Assembly: GCF_047324175.1 (NCBI RefSeq)
Contig: NZ_CP178732.1
Span: 62,001-126,000, forward strand
Origin: Acerihabitans sp015654925
GTDB taxonomy: Bacteria; Pseudomonadota; Gammaproteobacteria; Enterobacterales; Enterobacteriaceae
Direction of reading: 5' to 3'
Length of the DNA: 64,000 nt
Below, piece after piece: positions 54,157 to 63,284 of the stretch; position 1 is the stretch's first letter, and the number at the start of each line of letters is the position of its first letter. A program made the translations under genes and the position numbers. The notes under the pieces were generated by a model. The model ran no database searches, was not told where the DNA came from, and saw only the letters and a list, made by a program, of their open reading frames with translations.

Positions 54157-54361
54157 GTAGATGCCCATTCCATCTCTTATGCTCGCGTTTACGCTTCATA
54201 AACCCAGGAATGTCGCAGAGCCAAATTTGCGGTGCCTATTGTCCAGCCCTTCGATGAGACCTTCATCAGACACCCCGGACAAAACGTTGAGTGAGGCACC
54301 AACCTGTTGTCTTAATGACCTGACCTTGTTCACACTTGCCATCATGGCAAGTGTTTTTTTT
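54157..54361 (+). ncRNA. glmZ: GlmZ small RNA
   Basis: GlmZ is the Hfq-dependent sRNA that activates glmS translation and is inactivated by RapZ/RNase E cleavage, which GlmY counteracts. The RNA begins GTAGATGCCCATTCCATCTC, nearly identical to E. coli GlmZ. It retains the central blocks GCAGAGCC, CATCAGACACC, GGACA..ACGTTGAGTGA.GCACC and TTGTTGTCT. It ends in a 9-bp terminator stem (54332-54340/54346-54354) with eight T. As in E. coli it converges with hemY, whose stop is 13 bp beyond. Confidence 0.95.
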
Positions 54362-54373
54362 GCTGCCAATCTT

Positions 54374-55552
54374 TCAGAGCGTGAGTTTCAGGCTTTCACG
54401 GCGCATCTGCGCCGACTCTTCGGGCAGATGCAGGCGGTCCAGCACATCGGCCAGCCATGCGTAGTCATGGGCGTCGGGACGCTGTTTCAACGCCGCCCGA
54501 AAGGCATCCGCGGCACCCTGCCACTCGCCGCGCTTCATCAATAACTGCCCCATGGTGCTATCGAGCAGCGGCGTGTCCCCTTGCTGTTTAATCTGCTGGC
54601 GGACCGCTTTTTCCAACTGTTCCGGATCGCCGCTTTTTAAGCGCGGCAGCAGCAGCAGCAGCTGTTCGTTACGCTGGTTCTTCAGGCCCTTGACGATAAT
54701 CGCCTGGGCGGTTTCATGGTCGTTACACACGATCAAATGCTCGGCCAGCGCCACTTGCAACGAGGCGTCGTTGCGGGTCCTGCGGTTTTGATTGCGCCAC
54801 CAGGCATTGAGCCCCGCGCTGCCCTCGTTTTCCATGATCTGATCCATCAGCCCGTTATAAGCCTGGTGTTCCAGCGCCTGGATCTTATCCTCGTCATAGA
54901 CGCGCACTTTGCGCATGGCCGGCAGGATATCCAATAAAGCCTGCCAGGCATGGGTGCGGATAAACGCCTGTTCGGCCAGGCGCAGCACTTCCGGATGGCG
55001 GGGCGCCACCTCCAGCAGATGGTCGGCGCCATGACGGGCGGCGTGATTCTCGTTACGCGCCAGTTGGATACGTACCCGGGTAATGTCCACCGGCAGTTGA
55101 TCGTTATCGGCGGCTTCCATCGCCCGTTCCAGATGCTGGTTGGCCCGGATATCATCGCCGCGCTGCTGGGCGGCTTCCGCGGCCAGCAGATAATTGACTA
55201 CCGGCTGGTCGGCATGGTCGGCATTGCGGGTGAGCAATTTTTCAACCTGGAGATAGTCTCCTTCGGCCAGCTTCATCAGCGCGGCCTCGGTGTGTTTGCG
55301 GGCGCGGTGATTTTTACGGCCGGTGAACCAGCGCCGGGTACGGGCGCCGGTATGGAAAATGCGGCGCAGTATCCATTCCAGGATAAATAATACCACCAGC
55401 GCCACGATCAGCACGATCGCCAAACCGGTCACGCTGGTTTCGATGTTGTAGTTGTCGGTCTGGATCAGCACATAGCCCTGGTGGCCGGCGACAATCGGCC
55501 CGATAACAATTCCGGCAATCAGCAGGATGAATAATAACAATACTCGTAGCAT
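54374..55552 (-). CDS. hemY: HemY, protoheme IX biogenesis protein (TPR)
   Basis: This 392-aa inner-membrane protein of the hemCDXY operon has two N-terminal membrane segments (residues ~3-22 and ~42-62), followed by TPR-like helical repeats on the cytoplasmic side. Conserved blocks are GPIVAGHQGYVLIQTDNYNIETS and RRTRNDASLQVALAEHLI. Its role in heme synthesis is indirect and not enzymatically defined in enterobacteria. It follows hemX after 3 bp. Confidence 0.95.
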   Translation of the reverse strand: MLRVLLLFILLIAGIVIGPIVAGHQGYVLIQTDNYNIETSVTGLAIVLIVALVVLFILEWILRRIFHTGARTRRWFTGRKNHRARKHTEAALMKLAEGDYLQVEKLLTRNADHADQPVVNYLLAAEAAQQRGDDIRANQHLERAMEAADNDQLPVDITRVRIQLARNENHAARHGADHLLEVAPRHPEVLRLAEQAFIRTHAWQALLDILPAMRKVRVYDEDKIQALEHQAYNGLMDQIMENEGSAGLNAWWRNQNRRTRNDASLQVALAEHLIVCNDHETAQAIIVKGLKNQRNEQLLLLLPRLKSGDPEQLEKAVRQQIKQQGDTPLLDSTMGQLLMKRGEWQGAADAFRAALKQRPDAHDYAWLADVLDRLHLPEESAQMRRESLKLTL

Positions 55553-55555
55553 CGT

Positions 55556-56767
55556 TTATTCTCCCTGAGCGGCGGCAGCCGGTTGCTGCGCCAGCAAGTT
55601 GCGTACGCGGGTCTGCATCAGTTTTTCCAGCAGCGGCTGGCTGCTTAACTGCGCCGGCACATCCATGGTAATGGTTTGTTGGCTCAGGTTGTCCAGCTCG
55701 CTGAGAAAGGCGCGGGTATTGGCGTCATCGGTGTCGAAATAGGCGCGCACCCAGGTGGAAACCGTCTCCAGGGATTGCTGGTAAACCTCATTTTGATGGC
55801 GCGGCACCGCTTGCGCCGCGATCAGCAGGCGCGAGCGGATATTCTCGCGCAGATAAATATCCTGGTTCGGCGCCAGCAGGGGTTCGGCGCTGGTATCGCG
55901 GCGGCGGATGGTAATGAAATCGTTCATGAAGTTATGCCAGCTTTTGCTGAGGTTTTGCCGCCATTCCCGTACGGAGCTCGACAATTCGCGGCCGCCGTCG
56001 CTGTCCATGGGCGACTCATCGCTGTCGTTATCCGCCAGGCGCAGATTATCCACCTGGTTTGATAGCTGATTGACTTTCAGGATAATGCCGTCGAAATCCA
56101 CTTGGCTAACGCCTGAGAGCGCGGCGATATCTTCGGTGATCGCCCGGCGCACATTCATCAGGCTGGGGTCGTTCATATCCGCCAGGCTGGCGTCCGCGCT
56201 TTTGAGCAACGCGCCGGCGGTAACGATATCCTGATCGCTCCATAATTTACGTCCGGCCTGTTTCACCAGGAAGTCCGCCTGCGCCAGCAGCCAGGTATTG
56301 GCATCGGAGCCGGAGATGGTGGCGACCTTATCTTGCAACTCGCTTAATTGTTTGGCCTGGGCCGCCGCCTGCTGCTGCGCGGCAGACAGCGCCTGGCCCT
56401 GCTGCTGCAATGCCGTCTGGTATTGCTGCTGCTGCTGTTGCTGCGATTGCTGCAGCGCCTCGACGCGGGACTGCAATTGCTGGTTAAGCGCGCTTTGCAG
56501 CTTCGCTTGACGCACGCCGTAGCCATACAGGGCCGCCGCCAGCAGCAGCGCAAGGATAATGGCTATCGCCGCCAGGATCACACCCAGGGGTTTTTTGCCT
56601 TTCGGGGCCGCCGGTTTGCCCGCGGGCGGTAGCGGACCGCCGGGCACGGGTTTGGCTTTGGCGGAATCAGCCATCGTTTCGCCGGGGGCGGATGGCGTCG
56701 CCTGTGGGGTTTCTGCCGCCCTGGCCGCCTCTTCCTGCGGAGTCGTTGGAGTAGTGTGTTCCGTCAT
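55556..56767 (-). CDS. hemX: HemX, inner-membrane protein of the hem operon
   Basis: This 403-aa protein (E. coli 393) has a Pro/Ala/Thr-rich cytoplasmic N-terminus, one membrane segment (~62-85, GVILAAIAIILALLLAAALYGYG), then a Gln-rich coiled coil (~100-150, with a run of seven Gln) and a folded C-terminal domain with WLLAQADFLVKQAGRKLW. The family's molecular role is unsettled; it was once misannotated as uroporphyrinogen methyltransferase. It lies between hemD (23 bp) and hemY (3 bp). Confidence 0.94.
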   Translation of the reverse strand: MTEHTTPTTPQEEAARAAETPQATPSAPGETMADSAKAKPVPGGPLPPAGKPAAPKGKKPLGVILAAIAIILALLLAAALYGYGVRQAKLQSALNQQLQSRVEALQQSQQQQQQQYQTALQQQGQALSAAQQQAAAQAKQLSELQDKVATISGSDANTWLLAQADFLVKQAGRKLWSDQDIVTAGALLKSADASLADMNDPSLMNVRRAITEDIAALSGVSQVDFDGIILKVNQLSNQVDNLRLADNDSDESPMDSDGGRELSSSVREWRQNLSKSWHNFMNDFITIRRRDTSAEPLLAPNQDIYLRENIRSRLLIAAQAVPRHQNEVYQQSLETVSTWVRAYFDTDDANTRAFLSELDNLSQQTITMDVPAQLSSQPLLEKLMQTRVRNLLAQQPAAAAQGE

Positions 56768-56790
56768 GTTGGCCTATCCCATGATTAAAT

Positions 56791-57531
56791 TTAAAGCAGC
56801 ACGCGCATAAGCGCATCATTGTCTGCCGCGTTTGCTACGACGATGTCCGTCCAGCCCAATTGGCGGGCTAATGCCCCTAATCGTTCGCTCACTACTATCA
56901 ACCTGCATTGCAATAGCCAGGTGGTGCGATAGTACTCAGGAATTAAAGTATAGAATTGTTGTAACATTTCGCCGCTGGTTATGATCAAAGTATTGATCTC
57001 TAATTGCAAACAACGCCGGCTTTGCGCTTCGCCGTCATAATGGACCGGGCTGCGCTGATAACATTCACTGTAGCAGACCTCGACGCCACGTTGGCGCAAT
57101 GTCTCTTCCAAAACTTCCCGGCCGCCGTTGCCGCGCAGGATCAATGCCCGCAGTCCGGCTATGCGCTGCAATGACGACAGCGCCAGCAGATGCTCGCTGC
57201 TGTCGCCCGCGCGGGAAAACTCCACCGGCAGGCCGGAGACGGTATGCAGGTTCAGGCCACTGGCGCGGCCCACCGCATAATATTTCACGTGGGCGGGCCA
57301 GGACACGCCTTGCCTGGCCAGGAAGGGGTGGGCGTAATTTACCGCGTGTTTTGACACGACAAACACTAAATTCCCCGGCGCCATCGCCGCCAGGCGCGCG
57401 GGCAACTGCGCCAGCTCCCGTCCCGGCGAAAAGTCGATTAACGGCAAGTGCCACGCGGACCGGCCCCGCGCCCGCAGGCGATTGACCAGCTCTTCGCCGG
57501 CGGGGGAAGGGCGGGTCACCAGAATGCTCAT
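56791..57531 (-). CDS. hemD: Uroporphyrinogen-III synthase
   Basis: HemD closes and inverts hydroxymethylbilane to uroporphyrinogen III in the cytosol. The protein is 246 aa, as in E. coli. The start is MSILVTRPSPAGEELVNRL. The fold is two-lobed and sequence conservation is low, as is normal; typical pieces are VFVVSKHAVNYA and LIITSGEMLQQFY. It overlaps hemC by 4 bp (ATGA). Confidence 0.95.
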   Translation of the reverse strand: MSILVTRPSPAGEELVNRLRARGRSAWHLPLIDFSPGRELAQLPARLAAMAPGNLVFVVSKHAVNYAHPFLARQGVSWPAHVKYYAVGRASGLNLHTVSGLPVEFSRAGDSSEHLLALSSLQRIAGLRALILRGNGGREVLEETLRQRGVEVCYSECYQRSPVHYDGEAQSRRCLQLEINTLIITSGEMLQQFYTLIPEYYRTTWLLQCRLIVVSERLGALARQLGWTDIVVANAADNDALMRVLL

Positions 57532-58481
57532 CTGGGCGGGGTTCCTTGATTTGCCTGGGCATAAACCCGATCCAATATCTCACGGGCGCCGTTGCCGAGT
57601 AGTTCATCGGCCAGGGCAATGCCCAGCGCCTCGCCCCCATCCAGGGGCGCGCGGCCCTGGGCGCGGATCACGTTGCCGCCGTCGGGCTGTCCCACGAGCG
57701 CGCGCAACCACAGCTGGTTGCCCTCGATTTCCGCGTAGCTGCCGATCGGCACCTGGCACCCCCCTTCCAGACGCGCGTTCATGGCGCGCTCGGCGCCGAC
57801 GCGGATGGCGGTGGCGTGATGATGCAGCGGCGCGAGCAGCGCCCGGGTGCGGCCGTCATCCAGGCGGCATTCGATGCCTACCGCGCCCTGGCCGACGGCG
57901 GGCAGGCAGAACTGCGGATCGAGCGGCTGGCGGATACGATGCTCAAGATCCAGGCGTTTTAGGCCGGCGACCGCCAGGATCACCGCGTCGTATTCGCCCT
58001 GGTCCAGTTTTGCCAGGCGCGTGCCCACATTGCCGCGCAGGTCGCGAATCACCAGATCGGGCCGCCGTTCCCGCACCTGGCACTGGCGGCGCAGGCTTGA
58101 GGTCCCCACCACGCCGCCCGCGGGCAGGTCGTCCAGGCCGGCGTACGCCGGGGAGACAAACGCATCGCGCGGATCTTCCCGCTCGCAGATGGTCACCAGG
58201 CCAAGACCATCGGGGAATGACACCGTGACATCCTTCATGGAGTGCACGGCGATATCGGCGCGATTTTCCAGCAAGGCCCGCTCAAGCTCTTTGACGAATA
58301 ATCCCTTGCCGCCGACCTTGGCCAGGGGCGTATCCAGCAAAATATCGCCGCGGGTCACCATGGGCACCAGTTCTACCCGCAAATCGGGGTGGTGAAGCAT
58401 TAATTGCCGTTGCACATAATAGGCTTGCCACAGCGCCAGCGGGCTTTGCCGGGTGGCGATCCTAACGAGGGTATCTTGCAT
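57528..58481 (-). CDS. hemC: Hydroxymethylbilane synthase (porphobilinogen deaminase)
   Basis: HemC polymerises four porphobilinogens to hydroxymethylbilane on a covalent dipyrromethane cofactor. The protein is 317 aa (E. coli 313). The cofactor cysteine is in RLEGGCQVPIGSYAEI near residue 243. VRIATRQSPLALWQA, the catalytic Asp region (ADIAVHSMKDV) and GTSSLRRQCQ are present. It is first in hemCDXY and divergent from cyaA across 296 bp. Confidence 0.97.
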   Translation of the reverse strand: MQDTLVRIATRQSPLALWQAYYVQRQLMLHHPDLRVELVPMVTRGDILLDTPLAKVGGKGLFVKELERALLENRADIAVHSMKDVTVSFPDGLGLVTICEREDPRDAFVSPAYAGLDDLPAGGVVGTSSLRRQCQVRERRPDLVIRDLRGNVGTRLAKLDQGEYDAVILAVAGLKRLDLEHRIRQPLDPQFCLPAVGQGAVGIECRLDDGRTRALLAPLHHHATAIRVGAERAMNARLEGGCQVPIGSYAEIEGNQLWLRALVGQPDGGNVIRAQGRAPLDGGEALGIALADELLGNGAREILDRVYAQANQGTPPR

Positions 58482-58662
58482 AATGGGTTACCGTTTCAAG
58501 CATTCTTCAACCATTCTATCATTGATAGTAAAGCGCTGTAAGTTATCGGGATACGGCGGTGACGGCGGCGGGTGAAATGATGGTTAAATGGAATTAAAGG
58601 TAGCCGCAGGGAAAAGTGTTATAATTAACGAGTAGCTTAACTTTCTTTACGGTCAAACAGCA

Positions 58663-58684
58663 AGGTGTTAAATTGATCACGTTT
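58663..58684 (+). promoter_or_regulatory. CRP-cAMP site of the cyaA promoter
   Basis: The 22 bases from 58663 have the core TGTTA-N6-TCACG, near the CRP consensus TGTGA-N6-TCACA, and match the known autoregulatory site of the E. coli cyaA promoter in sequence and position. It lies ~95 bp upstream of the cyaA start. CRP represses cyaA from this site in E. coli. Confidence 0.75.
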
Positions 58685-58777
58685 CCAGCAATTACCGGTC
58701 GACCATTCTTCTAAATTACTACGCGGCCGGTTATGGGAATGGGTTCTTTAGGCACCGGGACAACCAGGCGAGACGTC

Positions 58778-61330
58778 TTGTACTTCTATATCGAGACACT
58801 GAAACAGAGACTGGACGCGATCAACCAATTACGGGTAGATCGGGCTTTGGCGGCCATGGGGCCGGCCTTTCAACAAGTTTACAGTCTGCTGCCAACCTTA
58901 TTACATTATCATCATCCAATGCTTCCGGGTTACCTTGAAGGTAACGTTCCCTGCGGCATTTGCTTCTACACGTCTGATGAAACCCAGGCCGCCTGGCTGG
59001 CCGAGTTAACCGAACCTTCCGACGTGCCGCTGGTGGTGCCGCCCAGCGGCGAACGGCCGATCACGGGCGTCTATTCCATGGGCAGCACTTCGTCCATCGG
59101 GCAGAATGCCAATTCCGATCTCGATATCTGGGTTTGCCACCAGTCCTGGCTGGATAACGAAGAGCGCCGCCAACTGCAGCGCAAATGCTCGCTGCTGGAA
59201 AAATGGGCCGCCACCAAGGGCGTGGAAGTCAACTTCTTCCTGATTGATGAAAATCGTTTCCGGCGCAATGAAAGCGGCAGCCTGGGCGACGAAGACTGCG
59301 GTTCCACCCAGCATATCCTGTTATTGGACGAATTTTACCGCACCGCGGTGCGCATGGCCGGCAAACGCCTGTTATGGAACATGGTGCCGGGCGACGAAGA
59401 AGATCATTACGACGAATACGTCATGTCGCTTTATGCCCGCGGCGCGCTGACCCCCAATGAATGGCTCGATTTGGGCGGGTTGGGCACGCTGTCAGCCGAA
59501 GAGTATTTCGGCGCCAGCCTGTGGCAATTATATAAAAGCATTGATTCCCCTTATAAAGCGGTGCTCAAAACCCTGCTGCTGGAAGCCTATTCCTGGGAAT
59601 ATCCCAATACCCAGCTGCTGGCCATGAACATTAAGCAGCATTTGCACGACGGCGAGATCGTCTCCTACGGCCTCGATCCTTATTGCATGATGCTGGAGCG
59701 CGTCACCCACTACCTGACGCAAATCAACGACACCACCCGGCTGGATTTGGTGCGGCGCTGTTTTTATCTCAAAGTGTGCGAAAAATTATCCCTGACGCCG
59801 GAAAGCGTAGTCTGGCGCCGTGAAATCCTCAGCCAGCAGGTGAAAGAATGGGATTGGGACGAAGAGCGCCTGAGCATGCTCGACGACCGCGCCAACTGGA
59901 AAATCGGCCGGGTGCGCGAAGCCCATAACGAATTGCTCGACGCCATGATGCAAAGCTACCGTAACCTGATTCGCTTTGCGCGGCGCAATAATCTGAGCGT
60001 CAGCGCCAGTCCGCAGGATATCGGGGTGCTGACCCGTAAATTGTACGCGGCGTTTGAAGCGCTGCCGGGTAAAGTGACGCTGATTAACCCGCAGATCTCC
60101 CCGGATCTGTCCGAGCAGAACCTGACGTTTATCCACGTGCCGCAGGGCCGGGCCAACCGGGCCGGCTGGTATCTTTATAACCAGTCGCCGTCGATGGAAT
60201 TTATCATCAGCCATCAGCCGCTGGAATATAACCGCTATCTGAACAAGCTGGTGGCCTGGGCCTGGTTCAACGGCCTGCTGACCGCCAAGACGCGCCTGCA
60301 TATTAAAGGCAGCGAGTTATGCGATCTTCCCCGGCTCCAGGAACTGGTGGCGGATGTATCGCGCAATTTCCCGCTGCGGGTGCCCGCGCCGACGCCAAAA
60401 GCCCTGTACAGCCCCTGCGAAATTCGCCATTTGGCGATTATCGTCAATCTGGAACACGATCCGACCGCCGTGTTCCGCAATCAGGTGGTGCATTTCGATT
60501 TCCGCAAGCTGGACGTGTTCAGCTTCGGCCAGCAGCAGGAGTGCCTGGTGGGCAGTATCGACCTGCTGTACCGCAACTCCTGGAACGAAGTGCGCACCCT
60601 GCATTTCAACGGCGAGCAGGCGGTACTGGAAGCGCTGAAAACCATTCTGGGCAAAATGCACCAGGACGCATCGCCCCCGGATACGGTGGAAGTGTTTTGC
60701 TACAGCCAGCATCTGCGCGGCCTGATTCGCACTCGGGTGCAGCAATTGGTGGCCGATTGCATCGAGCTGCGTCTTTCCAGCACCCGCCAGGACCCGGCGC
60801 GCTTTAAAGCGGTACGGGTAGCGGGCCAGACCTGGGGACTGTTTTTCGAGCGCCTGAGCGTCTCGGTGCAAAAGCTGGAGAACGCCATCGAATTTTACGG
60901 TGCCATTTCCAACAACAAGCTGCACGGGCTGTCGATCCAAATGGAAACCGAAAAAGTGAATTTGCCGCCGGTGGTGGATGGTTTTGCCAGTGAAGGCATT
61001 ATCCAGTTCTTCTTTGAAGACAGCGCGGACGACGCGGGCTTTAATATTTATATCCTGGACGAAAACAACCGCGTCGAGGCTTACCATCATTGCGAAGGCA
61101 GCAAAGAAGAGCTGGTGCGCGATGTCAGCCGTTTTTATTCTTCGTCCCACGATCGGTTTACCTACGGCTCCAGCTTTATAAACTTCAACCTGCCGCAGTT
61201 TTACCAGATTGTGCAATTGGACGGCCGCATCCAGGTAGTACCGTTCCGCAATACCGTCCTGTCGCAGCTGGGTCCGATGTCTTTTGAATCGGATGCGTCT
61301 TTGGTGCGCCAGCAGGCCGGGCTGAACTAG
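58778..61330 (+). CDS. cyaA: Class I adenylate cyclase
   Basis: CyaA makes cAMP from ATP and is stimulated by phosphorylated EIIA-Glc. The start is a TTG at 58778 preceded by AGGCGAG, giving (M)YFYIETLKQRLDAINQLRVDRA as in E. coli, which also uses UUG; the ATG at 58733 would add an unsupported leader. The protein is 850 aa (E. coli 848). The catalytic domain has GVYSMGSTSSIGQNANSDLDIWVCH (~102-126). The regulatory half is well conserved to YGSSFINFNLPQFYQI; the last ~25 residues diverge. Confidence 0.97.
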   Translation: MYFYIETLKQRLDAINQLRVDRALAAMGPAFQQVYSLLPTLLHYHHPMLPGYLEGNVPCGICFYTSDETQAAWLAELTEPSDVPLVVPPSGERPITGVYSMGSTSSIGQNANSDLDIWVCHQSWLDNEERRQLQRKCSLLEKWAATKGVEVNFFLIDENRFRRNESGSLGDEDCGSTQHILLLDEFYRTAVRMAGKRLLWNMVPGDEEDHYDEYVMSLYARGALTPNEWLDLGGLGTLSAEEYFGASLWQLYKSIDSPYKAVLKTLLLEAYSWEYPNTQLLAMNIKQHLHDGEIVSYGLDPYCMMLERVTHYLTQINDTTRLDLVRRCFYLKVCEKLSLTPESVVWRREILSQQVKEWDWDEERLSMLDDRANWKIGRVREAHNELLDAMMQSYRNLIRFARRNNLSVSASPQDIGVLTRKLYAAFEALPGKVTLINPQISPDLSEQNLTFIHVPQGRANRAGWYLYNQSPSMEFIISHQPLEYNRYLNKLVAWAWFNGLLTAKTRLHIKGSELCDLPRLQELVADVSRNFPLRVPAPTPKALYSPCEIRHLAIIVNLEHDPTAVFRNQVVHFDFRKLDVFSFGQQQECLVGSIDLLYRNSWNEVRTLHFNGEQAVLEALKTILGKMHQDASPPDTVEVFCYSQHLRGLIRTRVQQLVADCIELRLSSTRQDPARFKAVRVAGQTWGLFFERLSVSVQKLENAIEFYGAISNNKLHGLSIQMETEKVNLPPVVDGFASEGIIQFFFEDSADDAGFNIYILDENNRVEAYHHCEGSKEELVRDVSRFYSSSHDRFTYGSSFINFNLPQFYQIVQLDGRIQVVPFRNTVLSQLGPMSFESDASLVRQQAGLN

Positions 61331-61472
61331 CCGCCGGGGCCCGTAAACCGGGCCCGCCATCTTCCATTTGCCCGCGTCGCCCGGCATCGCTCCCGTTCGA
61401 TTCCTATTGCTTTTCAGGATCTAACTGCGATTATAGGTGGCTTGAGAGCATGAATGACAGGTAATTAATCGC

Positions 61473-61688
61473 ATGAAAAACCCATTACGCCTTATTACGC
61501 TGGCGTTTTTAATTCTGGGATTGAACGGATGCGGGCTGAAAGGGCCGCTGTATTATCCGCCGGTGGAGAAACCCGCCAGTAAACCCAAACCGGCCACCGC
61601 TTCGCCGACGGCGGTGCAATCGCCGGCGCAAAGCGCCAATCCGGGCGGTAGCGGCCAGGGCACCGCCGGCGCCGTGCAGCAGCCGTAA
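61473..61688 (+). CDS. lptM: LPS translocon maturation lipoprotein LptM (YifL)
   Basis: This 71-aa outer-membrane lipoprotein assists maturation of the LptD-LptE translocon. The signal has the lipobox LNGC with Cys20, followed by the invariant GLKGPLYYPP motif. The rest is a disordered Pro/Ala/Ser/Gln tail. It precedes dapF by 70 bp as in E. coli. The gene cyaY, which E. coli has on the opposite strand between cyaA and this gene, is absent. Confidence 0.93.
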   Translation: MKNPLRLITLAFLILGLNGCGLKGPLYYPPVEKPASKPKPATASPTAVQSPAQSANPGGSGQGTAGAVQQP

Positions 61689-61758
61689 CAGCGATACAGT
61701 CGCATCCGTCCCGGAGACGCGCTATGCTGCGCGTAAGGGTTACTCAGCGGAGTAAGAT

Positions 61759-62583
61759 ATGCAGTTTTCCAAAATGCACGGTCTGGGAAACGACTTTATG
61801 GTCGTGGATGCCGTTACGCAAAATGTCTATTTTTCGCCGGAACTGATACGTCGCCTGGCCGATCGCCATTATGGCGTCGGGTTCGACCAGCTATTGGTGG
61901 TGGAGCCCCCTTACGATCCGGAGCTGGATTTTCATTACCGCATTTTTAACGCGGACGGCAGCGAGGTGGCGCAATGCGGTAATGGCGCCCGCTGTTTTGC
62001 CCGTTTTGTCAGAATGAAAAGTTTAACCAATAAACGTGAAATACACGTGAGTACCCAAACCGGCCGTATGGTATTAACCATTACCGATGACGAACTGGTC
62101 CGGGTCAATATGGGCGAACCGAATTTCGATCCGCAGATCGTGCCTTTCCGCGCCACCAAGGCCGAGAAAACTTATATTATGCGGGTAGCCGAGCAGACCG
62201 TGCTATGCGGGGTGGTTTCCATGGGCAATCCCCACTGCGTTATCCAGGTGGAGGACGTGGACACCGCGCCGGTGGCCACCCTCGGGCCGGTGATGGAAAA
62301 TCACGAACGTTTTCCGGAGCGGGCCAATATCGGGTTTATGCAGGTCATCGACCCGCAGCATATCCGCTTGCGGGTGTTCGAACGCGGCGCCGGGGAAACC
62401 CGGGCCTGCGGCAGCGGCGCCTGCGCGGCGGTGGCGGTCGGTATCCAGCAGGGACTGCTGTCGGATCGCGTGGATGTGGATCTGACGGGCGGCCGGCTGC
62501 AAATCAGTTGGAAAGGGCCGGGGAATCCGCTGTATATGACCGGACCGGCAACGCATATCTATGACGGGTTTATTCATCTATGA
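61759..62583 (+). CDS. dapF: Diaminopimelate epimerase
   Basis: DapF interconverts LL- and meso-diaminopimelate for lysine and peptidoglycan without PLP. The protein is 274 aa, as in E. coli. The two catalytic cysteines are present: Cys73 in EVAQCGNGARC and Cys217 in ETRACGSGACA. The start MQFSKMHGLGNDFMVVD is canonical. It overlaps the DUF484 gene by 4 bp. Confidence 0.98.
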   Translation: MQFSKMHGLGNDFMVVDAVTQNVYFSPELIRRLADRHYGVGFDQLLVVEPPYDPELDFHYRIFNADGSEVAQCGNGARCFARFVRMKSLTNKREIHVSTQTGRMVLTITDDELVRVNMGEPNFDPQIVPFRATKAEKTYIMRVAEQTVLCGVVSMGNPHCVIQVEDVDTAPVATLGPVMENHERFPERANIGFMQVIDPQHIRLRVFERGAGETRACGSGACAAVAVGIQQGLLSDRVDVDLTGGRLQISWKGPGNPLYMTGPATHIYDGFIHL

Positions 62584-63284
62584 AGCATCTCGGGGAGCAA
62601 GTGGATACGGCTTTGCGGCTTGATGACGACGTGGTCGCGCAATTTTTGTTGGATAATCCGGATTTTTTCATCCGCAATGCCTGCCAGGTCGAGCAAATGC
62701 GCGTGCCCCATGTTAACCGGGGCAGCGTTTCGCTGCTTGAGTGGCAACTTGCGCGGCAGCGTCATCATATCCAGCAACTGGAAGAAGACATCACCCGGTT
62801 GATGGAGCAGGCCGCGGCGAATGAACAGCTGTTTAACCGCCTGTTGGATTTACAGTCAGACCTGGCCGCCGCCGACGGCCTGCTGGACATGCTCAACCGC
62901 TTGCAGCGCTGGGCGCGCAGCCTGGGATTATCCGGAGCCCATGTGCGCCTATTCACCGATAAATGGTTTATCGGCGCGCCGTCTGATTTTACCCACCTGG
63001 GCATTTCCCGCGCCGCCTTCGAACCTTTGCGCATCCAGCGCCTGGGGCAGGGGAATCACTATTTGGGCAGTCTTAACGGTCCCGAATTGTTGCAACTCCT
63101 GCCCCAGGCCCGACAGGTTGGCTCGGTGGCGATGTCGCTGATGGGCGAGAAGGGCGATCTGGGCGTGCTGACGTTCACCAGCCGCGACGGCCAGCATTAC
63201 CAGCCCGGCATGGGTACCGTGCTGCTGCAACAGCTTGCCGTGTTGTTGCCCGGCCTGCTGACCCGCTGGGTCGGCCGGTCATGA
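62580..63284 (+). CDS. yigA: DUF484 family protein (YigA)
   Basis: This 234-aa DUF484 protein (E. coli YigA 235) has a predicted coiled coil at ~50-80 (LEWQLARQRHHIQQLEEDITRLMEQ) followed by a GAF-like domain with LGSLNGPELLQLLPQARQVGSVAMSLMG. Its function is unknown. It is coupled by 4-bp overlaps to dapF upstream and xerC downstream, the conserved dapF-yigA-xerC order. Confidence 0.92.
   Translation: MKHLGEQVDTALRLDDDVVAQFLLDNPDFFIRNACQVEQMRVPHVNRGSVSLLEWQLARQRHHIQQLEEDITRLMEQAAANEQLFNRLLDLQSDLAAADGLLDMLNRLQRWARSLGLSGAHVRLFTDKWFIGAPSDFTHLGISRAAFEPLRIQRLGQGNHYLGSLNGPELLQLLPQARQVGSVAMSLMGEKGDLGVLTFTSRDGQHYQPGMGTVLLQQLAVLLPGLLTRWVGRS

Noticed and set aside
56400..56470. CAG/CTG-rich run as a repeat element
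   Set aside because: It encodes the Gln-rich coiled coil of HemX; imperfect and in frame, so it is ordinary coding sequence.
60317..61387. Long open frame antisense to cyaA (356 codons)
   Set aside because: It has no ribosome-binding site or recognisable protein; it is a by-product of GC-rich codon use in cyaA.
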